A DNA stretch of 64,000 nt from a virus: the IMG/VR virus record IMGVR_UViG_3300034198_012226, positions 1 through 64,000 of that record. One strand, given 5' to 3'. The notes beneath the pieces are model-generated. The model saw nothing but the letters and a program-made list of their open reading frames with translations. It was not told the origin of the DNA and did not search any database. This document shows, piece by piece, positions 25,702 through 33,980 of the stretch. How positions within the stretch are numbered: position 1 is the first letter of the stretch; each line of letters begins with the position of its first letter. The translations under genes were made by a program, and so were the position numbers.

Positions 25702-26193
25702 ATGGCAAAGTTTCGCGCCGCCTTCTACAAAGGTATCAGGCCAGGCATCGCTGGCATCTACAGTCACGCCGTCCAGAAGTGGGAGCGCGGCGAATACAGT
25801 CACGTCGAGCTGGTCTTCTCGGATGGGATGTCGGCCTCGGCATCGTTCACCGACAAGGGCGTCCGGTTCAAGCAGATCGACTACACCAAGGTCGAGGACT
25901 GGGACTTCATCGAGCTGCCGGCCGAATTGGAAGCCGGTGCCCGCCAATGGTTCGTGGATCACGACGGCGAGAAGTACGACCTCCAGGGGAACTTCCACTT
26001 GCTGATCGGCTTCATCCCCGAGGATCGCAACCGCAAGTTCTGTTCCGAGGCCGCTGGCTACGCCCTGGGCTTCCCTGAAGCCTGGCGCTTCGGCCCGAAC
26101 TGCCTGGCAGCTATCCTGCGCAACCCCAACCTGCGCGCCGTCATGCTCGGTGCGAAGGATCAAACCTTTGGAATCCCATGGCAGCACGGCTAA
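25702..26193 (+). CDS. permuted NlpC/P60-like papain-fold protein
   Basis: A 163-residue protein with EYSHVELVFSDG near residue 35 and FCSEAAGYALG near residue 115. A histidine preceding the cysteine is the order of permuted NlpC/P60 (YiiX-like) cysteine hydrolases. It may help the tail pass the cell wall or be processed into the tip. The ATG at 25702 has AAGGAG upstream. The next gene starts inside its end in another frame. Catalysis is not certain. Confidence 0.68.
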   Translation: MAKFRAAFYKGIRPGIAGIYSHAVQKWERGEYSHVELVFSDGMSASASFTDKGVRFKQIDYTKVEDWDFIELPAELEAGARQWFVDHDGEKYDLQGNFHLLIGFIPEDRNRKFCSEAAGYALGFPEAWRFGPNCLAAILRNPNLRAVMLGAKDQTFGIPWQHG

Positions 26194-28628
26194 GAATTGT
26201 CGCCAAGAATCTGGCGAAAAGCGCCAGCATCGTGGCCACCAGCGAGGTGGGCAACATGCTCGCCTCGAACCTGAAGAAGCCCTCCAAGAACTCGGTCTGG
26301 CGTGCCTCGGGCAAGCTGGCCACCTTGACCCTGTCCTGGGGGGCCGCTGTCGTCCTGAGCGCCCTGGCACTGCCACACTGCAACCTGTCGCCGACCGCAC
26401 AGATGCGCGTGCGCGCCACGACCGAGGTCTCGACCACCAACCTACTGCCCAACAGCGACGGGCCGGTCTGGACTTCGCCAGCGTTCGGTGGCGTCGGCGA
26501 CGCCCCAGGCTTCGGCTATTTCGCCCAGTCGATCCAGTTCCCGTCTACCAAGAGCGTTGACCTGTACCTGTACAGGAACGCCACTATCGCGGTCGGAACT
26601 TCGGCCACCTTCTCCTGCTTCGTGAAAATGGACGACGGCACCGCGCCGGTCGTTGGCTACAGCAACACCACGGGCGATTTCCGCATCGTGGTGGCCAACT
26701 CCGCGATCACCAGCAGCACGCTGGTCACGATCCAGAACCTGGGCGGCGGTGTCTACAGGGTCACCGGAACCCTGGCCAGCGGTAACGGCGCAAGTTCCAA
26801 CTTCGGCATCGTCACCTATGCAACCCAGAGCGGCAAGGCTTTCCGCGTCACCGGCTACCAACTCGAATACGGCACGGTGGCCACGAGCTACTACCCGTCG
26901 AATGACACCTTCACGTCACGCTCGGGCAACGCCACCTATATCGGCGACGATGGCCTGATCAAGACCGCTGCAACCGGCGTGGCCCGTATGCAGTACGCAC
27001 CGTTCGACATGGCAGCGCCGCCGCACCTGTTGCTGGAGGATGCTGCCTCGAACTTCACGCGAGGCTCTGCCACCTTGACCACCGCGCACTCCTGGACGCA
27101 CAGCGGCGTGACAGTCGCTGCCGCGACCGGCAAGTTCTATCGTGGCCTCCAGTACCAGAAGATCAGCAAGACCACGACGGCGGCAGCACAGTCGGCCCGC
27201 AGCAATGCGGTGACCACCTCCGCTGGTGCCACGCTGACCTCGTCGTTCGCCATCCGAGCCGACGCTGCGACCAGCGCGGACTTCGGCCAATACGACAACA
27301 CTGCTGCCACCTTCGGCACCGCCGCAGAGAGCATCGCTGCCATCGTTGAAGGCCCCGGCACCATCACGACCGTCCAGGCTGGTCTGTTCCGGATCAGCGG
27401 CCTGTCGGCGACCGAGGACACCATCGTCCAATGCACCAGCTTCTACCCAGTGAACTCCTCGGTCACCCTGAACATCTACCCAGGCAGCAGCGTCTCGGTG
27501 TCGGCTACCGACTCCGTCCTGGTGACCCGTGTGCAGACCGAGTACGGTGCCAAGTTCGATGGCACCGACCTGGTCACCAACGGTGCATTCACCACAGACT
27601 TGACCGGCTGGACGCTGACGCAGCCTACTGGCGGCACGGTGACCTGGAGTTCGGGTACGGCCTCCCTGGTCAGCGACGGCGTCGGTATCCCGATCATCGA
27701 CCGCAGCATTACAACCGTGGCGAACCGGACGTACACCTTGACCTTCTCGTCCACGACGAGTGCGCTCCAGGCATCGGTCGGCACCACGGCGCGTGCGACG
27801 AACCTGGCGAACTTGGCCAACTCCATCGTCGGCAACAACACGCTGACCTTCACGGCCACCGGCACCACGACCTATCTGTCGTTCCGCAAACCGGCAGCGG
27901 GTACCTCTGTCCTGGACAACGTCGTGGTCAAGGCTCACGCCCTGGTGCCGTTCGTGACCTCATACATCGCCACGACGACGGCCACCGGCACCAGGAACCG
28001 TGACGCGCATACCACAGCCCTGGGCACCCGTCCCGAGGGCTACATGGACACCTGGCAGAACTACGGAGTGGACACCGGCTGGCAGACGGCGTGCGCTGCC
28101 CCTGGCATCACCCCGGAAGGTATGGACGACATCGTGGGTGCCAGCGCCTACGCCTACGGTGGAGGCAACACGGCGCGGGCATGGTTCCCGCCAGTGGCGG
28201 TGAAGGGCGTGTCGGTTTCGATCAGCGATCCGGACAACGTGCAGGGTTATGTGGAAGCGGCGATGCTGGTGGTGGGGGAATATTGGTCTCCGGCCAGGAA
28301 TCCGTCGTGGGGGAACGGCCTCACTCCGATTGATCGGAGCAAGAACACGGTGACGGAAGGCGGGACACTGAAGTCTGACCGGAGAACACGGTCGAAGAAG
28401 TTGTCCGTGAACTTGAACAACATGGAGGAGGCTGATCGGTCGTACATGGCTGACCTGCTGCTGCGGTGTGGCATCACCGAGCCGATCTTCTTCTGCCTGT
28501 TCCCCGAGTCGGACGACCCGAAGCTGGAGCAGCACTACACGATCATGGGCAAGGTTTCCACCTTGTCAGCAATGACGATGCCTTATTGGAATGCTGCCAA
28601 CTCACCACTTGAGCTGGAGCAAGTCTGA
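26178..28628 (+). CDS. minor tail protein with inserted beta (CBM-like) domains
   Basis: An 816-residue protein. The first 60 residues are basic and then hydrophobic (LATLTLSWGAAVVLSALAL). The long middle contains at least two Ser/Thr/Gly-rich sandwich modules, including VTNGAFTTDLTGWTL, a typical start of CBM4/9-like folds. The last 190 residues (GVDTGWQTACAAPG onward) look like a separate minor tail protein domain ending in a compact core. A structural protein with receptor-binding inserts is the likely reading. The start overlaps the previous gene by 16 bases. Confidence 0.65.
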   Translation: MAARLRIVAKNLAKSASIVATSEVGNMLASNLKKPSKNSVWRASGKLATLTLSWGAAVVLSALALPHCNLSPTAQMRVRATTEVSTTNLLPNSDGPVWTSPAFGGVGDAPGFGYFAQSIQFPSTKSVDLYLYRNATIAVGTSATFSCFVKMDDGTAPVVGYSNTTGDFRIVVANSAITSSTLVTIQNLGGGVYRVTGTLASGNGASSNFGIVTYATQSGKAFRVTGYQLEYGTVATSYYPSNDTFTSRSGNATYIGDDGLIKTAATGVARMQYAPFDMAAPPHLLLEDAASNFTRGSATLTTAHSWTHSGVTVAAATGKFYRGLQYQKISKTTTAAAQSARSNAVTTSAGATLTSSFAIRADAATSADFGQYDNTAATFGTAAESIAAIVEGPGTITTVQAGLFRISGLSATEDTIVQCTSFYPVNSSVTLNIYPGSSVSVSATDSVLVTRVQTEYGAKFDGTDLVTNGAFTTDLTGWTLTQPTGGTVTWSSGTASLVSDGVGIPIIDRSITTVANRTYTLTFSSTTSALQASVGTTARATNLANLANSIVGNNTLTFTATGTTTYLSFRKPAAGTSVLDNVVVKAHALVPFVTSYIATTTATGTRNRDAHTTALGTRPEGYMDTWQNYGVDTGWQTACAAPGITPEGMDDIVGASAYAYGGGNTARAWFPPVAVKGVSVSISDPDNVQGYVEAAMLVVGEYWSPARNPSWGNGLTPIDRSKNTVTEGGTLKSDRRTRSKKLSVNLNNMEEADRSYMADLLLRCGITEPIFFCLFPESDDPKLEQHYTIMGKVSTLSAMTMPYWNAANSPLELEQV

Positions 28629-28630
28629 CC

Positions 28631-28645
28631 CTAAAGTCAGTGTAG
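28631..28645 (-). repeat. dispersed 15-bp motif, site 10 (intergenic)
   Basis: CTAAAGTCAGTGTAG begins two bases after the stop of the minor tail gene and abuts a terminator. The placement is the same as at site 9, immediately after a stop codon. Confidence 0.75.
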
Positions 28646-28650
28646 TCAGG

Positions 28651-28672
28651 AGGCCCTTCGGGGCCTTTTTTG
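28651..28672 (+). terminator. rho-independent terminator after minor tail gene
   Basis: AGGCCC, TTCG, GGGCCT, then TTTTTG. The UUCG-type tetraloop makes it very stable. Confidence 0.92.
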
Positions 28673-28701
28673 TTGCTTGTAGGAACTCGCCGATATACAA
28701 T
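28673..28701 (+). promoter_or_regulatory. promoter for lysis genes
   Basis: TTGCTT, 17 bases, TACAAT, directly after the terminator and 26 bases ahead of the next ATG. Confidence 0.5.
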
Positions 28702-28726
28702 TGCCGCAAATCAACGGACAATATCT

Positions 28727-29053
28727 ATGGACATTCAACCGCCAGACGGTACTTCAATTTGGACACTGGGTGCTGGTGCGGCGGGGGCATTGCTCTACCT
28801 GCGCAAGTTCCTCAGCCGACAGGGTGTGGACATCAAAAAAGACAGCGCAGAGGCCAATCTTATCCAGACGCTCCAGGAGGAGCGGGATAAGGCAATGGCA
28901 GCGGCTGAGAAGGCTTGGGAGACTCGTGCCGAGGACGCCAAGCTGATCGGCGAGCTGACCAGTGAGGTGCGCGCATTACGGGCACAAGTCGCGGAAATGC
29001 GCGCTGTCATGGAACGGATCACAAATGCAAACCAAGCTACTCCAGCCGCGTGA
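28727..29053 (+). CDS. small membrane-anchored coiled-coil protein (lysis-associated)
   Basis: A 108-residue protein with one predicted membrane segment near residues 10 to 28 (TLGAGAAGALLYLRKFL) followed by about 70 residues of charged coiled coil. It overlaps the endolysin start by 29 bases. This architecture is common next to endolysins and could be a holin partner or an inner-membrane spanin-like protein. No sequence motif decides. The ribosome binding site is weak. Confidence 0.55.
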   Translation: MDIQPPDGTSIWTLGAGAAGALLYLRKFLSRQGVDIKKDSAEANLIQTLQEERDKAMAAAEKAWETRAEDAKLIGELTSEVRALRAQVAEMRAVMERITNANQATPAA

Positions 29054-29603
29054 CCTGGTAGCCGCAGCCTTCGAGCTGGAGTGCGAAGTCGCCGCCATCC
29101 AGGCGGTCTGCGAGGTCGAGGCACCTCGCGGCGGCTTCGCCAACGGCGTCTGCCTGACCCTATTCGAGGGTCACATCTTCCACAAGTACACGAAGGGCCG
29201 CTTCGCCGAGAAGTACCCGACGATCTCGTACAAGTCCTGGACAACGCAGCACTACGGGAAGACCCCGGCCAAAGAGCGTGAGCGACTTGCCCTGGCCATG
29301 ACCCTGGACATGAACGCCGCTTTGATGAGCGCCTCCTGGGGCAAGTTCCAGATCATGGGCTTCAACTTCGCCCTGTGCGGCTACACCAATGTGGTGGACT
29401 TCGTCCGAGACATGGAGTTCTCGGAAGACGCACAGCTCGACGCCTTTGTCGAGTACATCAAGAACGTGGGCTTGGCCGACGAGTTGCAGGAGCACCGCTG
29501 GCACGACTTCGCCAGGAAGTACAACGGGCCGGAGTACATGAAGAACAAGTACGCCGACAAGCTGGAAGCGGCCTACAAAAAGCACCTTGCCTCGGGGATA
29601 TAA
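29025..29603 (+). CDS. endolysin, N-acetylmuramidase family
   Basis: A 192-residue single-domain lysin of the N-acetylmuramidase (DUF3380, PF11860) type. AAIQAVCEVEAPRGGF carries the catalytic glutamate, LFEGHIFHKYT follows, and SASWGKFQIMGFNF and QLDAFVEYI complete the signature. It would hydrolyse peptidoglycan glycan strands. It has no signal peptide, so it needs a holin, and one is encoded at 33333. I start it at the ATG at 29025. Confidence 0.92.
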   Translation: MQTKLLQPRDLVAAAFELECEVAAIQAVCEVEAPRGGFANGVCLTLFEGHIFHKYTKGRFAEKYPTISYKSWTTQHYGKTPAKERERLALAMTLDMNAALMSASWGKFQIMGFNFALCGYTNVVDFVRDMEFSEDAQLDAFVEYIKNVGLADELQEHRWHDFARKYNGPEYMKNKYADKLEAAYKKHLASGI

Positions 29604-29604
29604 C

Positions 29605-29634
29605 TTTACGGCAGGAAACTCGTCAGCTTATAAT
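29605..29634 (+). promoter_or_regulatory. promoter for fibre-accessory operon
   Basis: TTTACG, 18 bases, then a perfect TATAAT, starting two bases after the endolysin stop. The best consensus -10 on the plus strand, with the one at 33304. Confidence 0.7.
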
Positions 29635-29659
29635 CAGGAAATACTTGACGGGTAACAAC

Positions 29660-30004
29660 ATGCCAGCAGCCCCACTCGACCTGGAAGTCGATCAGTTCGC
29701 CGCCTTCCGGAAGACCTCTTTCTACCTCGACGCCGACCGCCAGCCCATCGACATGACGGGCTGGACTGGTCACATGCAGATCAGGACGCCAACCGGCGAA
29801 CTGGTCTACGACCTGTCCACGGCCACCGGCACCATCTCCCTCGGCGCGGACGGCGCTGTCAAGCTGTCGATCCCGGCCGTTGACACCGCCAAGTTCAAGT
29901 TCGTGAAGGCCGAGTACGACCTGGTCGTGACGCCGCCGTCGCAACCGCCCTACCGCCTGCTCGTGGGTGAGGTGACCTTGTCCAGGGGCGTGACCCGGCC
30001 ATGA
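29660..30004 (+). CDS. tail-associated beta protein, unknown
   Basis: A 114-residue protein patterned like an Ig-type or BppU N-terminal domain: DQFAAFRKTSFYLDADRQPIDMTGWTGHMQIRT, then AEYDLVVTPPSQ and LVGEVTLSRGVTRP. Such domains often attach fibres to baseplates. The call rests on pattern only. It shares an ATGA overlap with the next gene. Confidence 0.6.
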   Translation: MPAAPLDLEVDQFAAFRKTSFYLDADRQPIDMTGWTGHMQIRTPTGELVYDLSTATGTISLGADGAVKLSIPAVDTAKFKFVKAEYDLVVTPPSQPPYRLLVGEVTLSRGVTRP

Positions 30005-30519
30005 CCGACTGCAACCACATCATCGAAGTCGTCCAGGAGCAGATCGGCACCGTTGTCGATGTCCAGGATCGCACGCTGGTCGATGTCCAGGAGGTCACCT
30101 ACATCATCGCCGACGCGAAGATGGGGCCTCCGGGGCCGCAGGGCCTGCCTGGCAATTCGTCGGGCCTGTTCGTGGCCAAGGCCGCTGCCAACCTGTCTGG
30201 GCACCGCGTTGTGCTGCTCAACGCCGACCGGAAGCTGGAGTACGGAAGCTGCGACCAGGAGGCCGACATGGACAGGATCATCGGCGTCACCAATGCCGCT
30301 GCCGAGGCCAACATGGACTGCCCTGTCGTCTCCAGCGGCGAGATGGTCGAGAACACCTGGGCATGGGATGTCACCTTGCCCGTGTACCTGGGCACGAACG
30401 GCACCTTGACGCAAGTTCCTCCGGAAGCGCCGGGTGCCAAGTTCTGCATGGTGGTGGGGTTCCCGATCTCCAGCACCTCGATTTTCATCAAACCTCGGGA
30501 ACCCATCCTCATCTCTTAA
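30001..30519 (+). CDS. tail fibre-like protein with short collagen motif
   Basis: A 172-residue protein with a strand-rich N-terminus repeating V-D-V-Q (VVDVQDRTLVDVQEV), then GPPGPQGLPG, a short collagen-like trimerisation segment. A beta-rich C-terminal domain follows. Short collagen repeats are common in trimeric phage fibres. The C-terminal domain resembles those of phage proteins that carry exchangeable surface modules. Confidence 0.65.
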   Translation: MTDCNHIIEVVQEQIGTVVDVQDRTLVDVQEVTYIIADAKMGPPGPQGLPGNSSGLFVAKAAANLSGHRVVLLNADRKLEYGSCDQEADMDRIIGVTNAAAEANMDCPVVSSGEMVENTWAWDVTLPVYLGTNGTLTQVPPEAPGAKFCMVVGFPISSTSIFIKPREPILIS

Positions 30520-30531
30520 AGGTAAAGCACC

Positions 30532-31140
30532 ATGGCAAACTCGGTAACAAAATTCCTGAAGCAAGCAGGAGGCCGTTTGGCCGAAGTCTTCGCTGTCGTC
30601 TCGTCGGCGGGTGCCGCTGACGCCGACAAAATCCCGGCGCTGAACGGCTCGGGCGTACTCGATCCAACCCTGCTGAACGCCAAAGCGTCTTCGGCTGGCG
30701 CAGGCGATGCCAACAAGGTGGTCATGCTCGGCGCTGACGGCAAGATCGACTCGACCATGTTCAACGCCTCGGGCAACTCGAACTCGAAGGATATGACGAC
30801 CTCGGAAGCCCTGTCCGCTGGCAACTGGGTCAACATCCACGACGTGAGCGGTTCCGCTCGCGTGCGCAAGGCCGATGCAGCCTCGCCAGGCAAGCCGGTG
30901 ATGGGCTACGTCCTTGCCGCTGCGGCCTCCGGTGCTACCGTCAAAGTGTACTTCGAGGGCGAGAACACTGGCGTGTCCGGCATGACCGCTGGCGACGTGT
31001 ACCTGTCGGCGACTACACCGGGTGCAGGCCAGGCAGAATCGCCAACCGGCGTGGGCGTCCTGAGCCAGTTCATCGGCGTCGCCACCTCGGCCACCTCGGT
31101 CAACTACCAGCCAGGCCCTGTGGTCGTGCAGGCAGGCTGA
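30532..31140 (+). CDS. fibre-associated beta-solenoid-like protein
   Basis: A 202-residue protein with a repeated pattern near residues 25 to 80: ADADKIPALNGSGVLDPTLLN and then GDANKVVMLGADGKIDSTMFN. Repeats of this kind (D-A-x-K-x-x-x-L-x-x-x-G) occur in head and tail fibres of many phages. The C-terminal half is predicted beta and includes motif site 11. AAAGGTAAAGC precedes the ATG. It is probably part of the adsorption apparatus. Confidence 0.6.
   Translation: MANSVTKFLKQAGGRLAEVFAVVSSAGAADADKIPALNGSGVLDPTLLNAKASSAGAGDANKVVMLGADGKIDSTMFNASGNSNSKDMTTSEALSAGNWVNIHDVSGSARVRKADAASPGKPVMGYVLAAAASGATVKVYFEGENTGVSGMTAGDVYLSATTPGAGQAESPTGVGVLSQFIGVATSATSVNYQPGPVVVQAG
31013..31027 (+). repeat. 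dispersed 15-bp motif, site 11
   Basis: CTACACCGGGTGCAG within the fibre-associated gene, read as ACT ACA CCG GGT GCA. Both half sites are recognisable. Confidence 0.78.
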
Positions 31141-31142
31141 TC

Positions 31143-31529
31143 ATGAGCGCCCCTAGCCTGAAGGTGACCGAGTACCGGAGCCACGCTGACAGCCCGCTCA
31201 CGACCTTGTCCATCGAGCCGGGGGCGGTTGTCGTCACCATGTTGTTTGACCAGCCGAACTCCCACACTCGGCTGCACAGCCACACGTTCGACCACTGGAT
31301 GGAGGTCGTGAGCGGCACCGTCCTCATCGAGCTGGATGGTGTGCGCAGCATCAGGCGTGCGGGGGAGCGTTACCTGGTCGAGGCCCACAAACGCCACAGC
31401 GTGGTTCCCTTGTCCCTTGACGCCCTTGTCCGCTGCGTACACGAGAACCCTCAAGTCCATCCAGACAACGTAGACCCTCACCTCGGCGTCCCGTATGAAT
31501 GGGTCGGACGCCTGACCGAGATCGAATAA
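31143..31529 (+). CDS. cupin-domain protein
   Basis: A 128-residue single cupin barrel. Motif 1 is RLHSHTFDHWMEVVSGTVLI (two His, one Glu and the Gly turn), and motif 2 is EAHKRHSVVPLSLDALVRC, so the metal-binding residues appear intact. It lies between fibre genes, overlapping the next one at TAATG. It may be a metal-binding trimerisation or sugar-binding part of the fibre or an accessory enzyme. The reaction, if any, cannot be read from sequence. Confidence 0.78.
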   Translation: MSAPSLKVTEYRSHADSPLTTLSIEPGAVVVTMLFDQPNSHTRLHSHTFDHWMEVVSGTVLIELDGVRSIRRAGERYLVEAHKRHSVVPLSLDALVRCVHENPQVHPDNVDPHLGVPYEWVGRLTEIE

Positions 31530-32488
31530 TGCAACGCGCAAACTTTGTAGAAGAAACAGCAGTCTCCATTGCCGGAACCAACGGCAATGGCGATGTCACG
31601 CTGACGCCGGTTTATGGCTACCCGTCGATTGAACGAGCACTCGGCACCGGCACCGTGTTCATCCCCTACGTCATCGAAGACACCTACAACTTCAAGATGG
31701 AGAGCGGGCTTGGCAAGGTGGTCGGGGGTGTGCTCACGCGCCTGAAGCCGCAGACCACCTGGGACGCCGCGACCGACACCTACAACAACTTTGCACCAGC
31801 TCCCCTGGAGTTCGGCAGCAATCCCGAACCTGGCAGCATCCGGGTGCGTATCGCTCTCACGGCAGAAAACTCCCCGCCGCTGCACCCCGGCATGGTCAAC
31901 GCTGGACTCAGCACCGAAGCCTGGAACCAGTACCCTATCAGCCCGCACCTCGGCGCGCAAACCGGCAGTGGTGCAGGTGTCAGTTCAAGTCCCGGTACGG
32001 AGTTCCACACCTACTACAGGCTGGACTACGGCGGCAGGCTCACGGGCTTGCAGATCGACCTGACCGGGAGCTATGCCAACTCGATCATCCGGCTGGCAGT
32101 GTATGACATCGGGCCTGATGCCTTGCCTTCCCGGAAGCTGGCACAAACGCACAACATCGACGCGAGCACTACCGGCCTGCGGACGCTGAACGATCCGAGC
32201 TTGTGGGTGCATGGTCAGAACGTATTCCTGAACCCAGGCTGGTACACCGTCATGTATCAGACGAGCTACGGTATCTCCGTGCGCGGACTCCTGAACGGCA
32301 ACTCGGCGGGCACTGGCCCTAGCCCTCTCGGCCGTACCGGGCCTAGCTACGCGGGTTACAAGACGACCTTGACCAACTTCAGGTCGAACGGTGCTGCCTG
32401 GGAGGAGCTTCCGGCAGAGTTCGTTCCGGGTGCCATGGGCATCATGGGTGCGCAGATTGCTTGGGTAGGTATGAGGGTACAACCATGA
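31529..32488 (+). CDS. putative receptor-binding tail fibre protein
   Basis: A 319-residue protein starting in a TAATG overlap. The N-terminus is strand-rich, and the C-terminal 180 residues form a Gly/Ser/Tyr-rich domain (TYYRLDYGGRLTGLQIDLTG, then NPGWYTVMYQTSYGISVRG) like a jelly roll with exposed aromatics. Being followed by a DUF4376-like assembly protein suggests it is the exchangeable host-recognition fibre. No enzymatic motif. Confidence 0.62.
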   Translation: MQRANFVEETAVSIAGTNGNGDVTLTPVYGYPSIERALGTGTVFIPYVIEDTYNFKMESGLGKVVGGVLTRLKPQTTWDAATDTYNNFAPAPLEFGSNPEPGSIRVRIALTAENSPPLHPGMVNAGLSTEAWNQYPISPHLGAQTGSGAGVSSSPGTEFHTYYRLDYGGRLTGLQIDLTGSYANSIIRLAVYDIGPDALPSRKLAQTHNIDASTTGLRTLNDPSLWVHGQNVFLNPGWYTVMYQTSYGISVRGLLNGNSAGTGPSPLGRTGPSYAGYKTTLTNFRSNGAAWEELPAEFVPGAMGIMGAQIAWVGMRVQP

Positions 32489-32985
32489 TCGACTACATCG
32501 AGAAGGGCGCGGGGCTGCATGAGGCCATTCGCCAAGCTGGCCACTGGCTGCGCCAGGAGAACGGAGAGTGGGTCTCCTCCAACGACGAGCTGGTGCAGCT
32601 CATCATCAACGACTACTCGCTCGTGCAGGCGCGTGCGCGCAAGTGCGCTGAGGTGACGGCACACGCCAAGGTGTTGCGGGACAAGGTCGTGTCCACCATC
32701 AGCCCAGGCGAGATGGCGAGCTGGTCGCTGAAGGCCCTGGAGGCGACCAAGTTCAGCGCCAGCGGCAATGCCGCTGACTGCCCCATGCTGTCGCTGGAGG
32801 CCCAGGCCCGCAACATCCCACTTGCCGACCTGGTGGCCAAGGTGCATGGCAACACGCAGAGGTTCAGCATGGCCGAGGCCATGATCGGTGGTACCGATGG
32901 ACGCCACCGTGACACCATTACCGCGCTGGACGACTTCGAGGCCATCAACAACTACGACTTCAGCTCCGGCTGGCCGGTGGTGTAA
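32485..32985 (+). CDS. tail fibre assembly protein (DUF4376-like)
   Basis: A 166-residue protein whose C-terminal region (GEMASWSLKALEATKFSASG, then CPMLSLEAQARNIPLADLVAKV and GGTDGRHRDTITAL) follows the DUF4376 pattern found in phage tail fibre assembly genes. It starts in an ATGA overlap with the fibre gene. It likely helps fold or load the fibre. Confidence 0.68.
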   Translation: MIDYIEKGAGLHEAIRQAGHWLRQENGEWVSSNDELVQLIINDYSLVQARARKCAEVTAHAKVLRDKVVSTISPGEMASWSLKALEATKFSASGNAADCPMLSLEAQARNIPLADLVAKVHGNTQRFSMAEAMIGGTDGRHRDTITALDDFEAINNYDFSSGWPVV

Positions 32986-33279
32986 GTGAGCTTCGGACGG
33001 TCGTCATTCGGCAGCATCCCATTTGGCCTCAATGCCTATGTGGTGGAGCAGCCGCCCCTGGAGGGTGGCCACCGCGCCATCATTCTGATGGGCGGCGTGC
33101 TGCACCAGATTCCCGACGACCAGATCGGCCTGGGATGGGAACCCGTCACCTTGTGGCGTGGCCAGCTCGTGGAGTATGACCTGACCAAGTTCCTCCAGGC
33201 CGGGGAGCTTGGCATCCCGCTGATCTTCCTGGACGGCAGGCTCCAGACCTTGCCTGAAGGCGAGAACCTGATTCTCTGA
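32986..33279 (+). CDS. small fibre-cluster protein, unknown
   Basis: A 97-residue protein beginning with GTG, whose N-terminus (FGRSSFGSIPFG) is typical of small proteins encoded with phage tail fibres. The rest is a compact beta pattern (HRAIILMGGVLHQIPDDQIG). It directly abuts the assembly gene. Confidence 0.6.
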   Translation: MSFGRSSFGSIPFGLNAYVVEQPPLEGGHRAIILMGGVLHQIPDDQIGLGWEPVTLWRGQLVEYDLTKFLQAGELGIPLIFLDGRLQTLPEGENLIL

Positions 33280-33309
33280 TTGCCAGACGAGTTTCCGTGT
33301 GGATATAAT
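33280..33309 (+). promoter_or_regulatory. promoter for holin gene
   Basis: TTGCCA, 18 bases, TATAAT, in the 53-base gap before the holin. It is among the clearest promoters in the window. Confidence 0.7.
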
Positions 33310-33332
33310 GGCTCCAATTTCTGGAGAGCAAC

Positions 33333-33875
33333 ATGGACAAGAACGACGTTTTGGATTTTGCGAAGAAGGCCATCCCCTGGATCGGGGCGGCGGCTACCGG
33401 CAATGTGCCGGTGCTGGTCGCAATGGCTTCGCAGGCAGTCAGCGATGCGCTCGGCGTCAAGGTCGAGGCTACACCGACTGCAATCGCGGAAGCAGTGGCA
33501 GGCGCGACACCTGAACAGATGATCGCGCTGAAGGCGGCAGAGAACGACTTCGCGCTGAAGATGCGCGAACTCAACTACAAGGAAGTGACCGAGCTGTACG
33601 CTTCAGAGGTGGCCGACCGCAATGGTGCGCGGGAGCGCGAGGCGAAGGTCAACGACCACACCAACCGCAACCTGGCGTACCTGGTCATCGGTGCGTTCAT
33701 CGCCATGGTGGCCTGCACCCTGATGGGCTGGACGAAGGCCGAGTCGGTCATGGCGGGCACGCTGATCGGCTACCTGTCGGCGAAGGCCGAACAGGTGCTG
33801 TCGTACTACTTCGGCAGCACGCGAGGCAGCTCGCGGAAGACGGAATTGCTGGCGTCGAAGACGCCGACAAAATAG
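33333..33875 (+). CDS. holin, 3-TM/GTA type
   Basis: A 180-residue protein: a short hydrophobic N-terminal helix (IPWIGAAATGNVPVLVAMAS), a charged middle, then two membrane segments near residues 110-130 and 134-150. The C-terminal motif YYFGSTRGSSRKTELL is characteristic of the gene-transfer-agent holin family (PF11351). It would permeabilise the inner membrane for the endolysin. It has its own promoter and is the last rightward gene. Confidence 0.85.
   Translation: MDKNDVLDFAKKAIPWIGAAATGNVPVLVAMASQAVSDALGVKVEATPTAIAEAVAGATPEQMIALKAAENDFALKMRELNYKEVTELYASEVADRNGAREREAKVNDHTNRNLAYLVIGAFIAMVACTLMGWTKAESVMAGTLIGYLSAKAEQVLSYYFGSTRGSSRKTELLASKTPTK
33469..33483 (+). repeat. dispersed 15-bp motif, site 12
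   Basis: CTACACCGACTGCAA in the holin gene, identical to site 20 in the helicase gene. Confidence 0.72.
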
Positions 33876-33914
33876 GGATTGCAACTCAGGAGGAGGTGAT
33901 TCTCTATCTAGGTC

Positions 33915-33938
33915 GAGGCCCCGTAAGGGGCCTTTACC
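33915..33938 (+). terminator. terminator at the junction of the two modules
   Basis: GAGGCCCC, GTAA, GGGGCCT, then TTACC. It ends rightward transcription after the holin. The T tract is short. It overlaps the end of the restored HNH reading frame on the other strand. Confidence 0.75.
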
Positions 33939-33980
33939 TTATGGTGAAGCTATTCCGCTTCGCTCGGTTTGCTACCTGGG

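Noticed and set aside
33891-33944. Perfect anti-16S word AGGAGGTGAT followed by a possible GTG-start ORF of 49 codons
   Set aside because: The ORF runs through the terminator hairpin and is antisense to the HNH gene, and its product has no recognisable feature. Noted only as an orphan ribosome-binding-like sequence.
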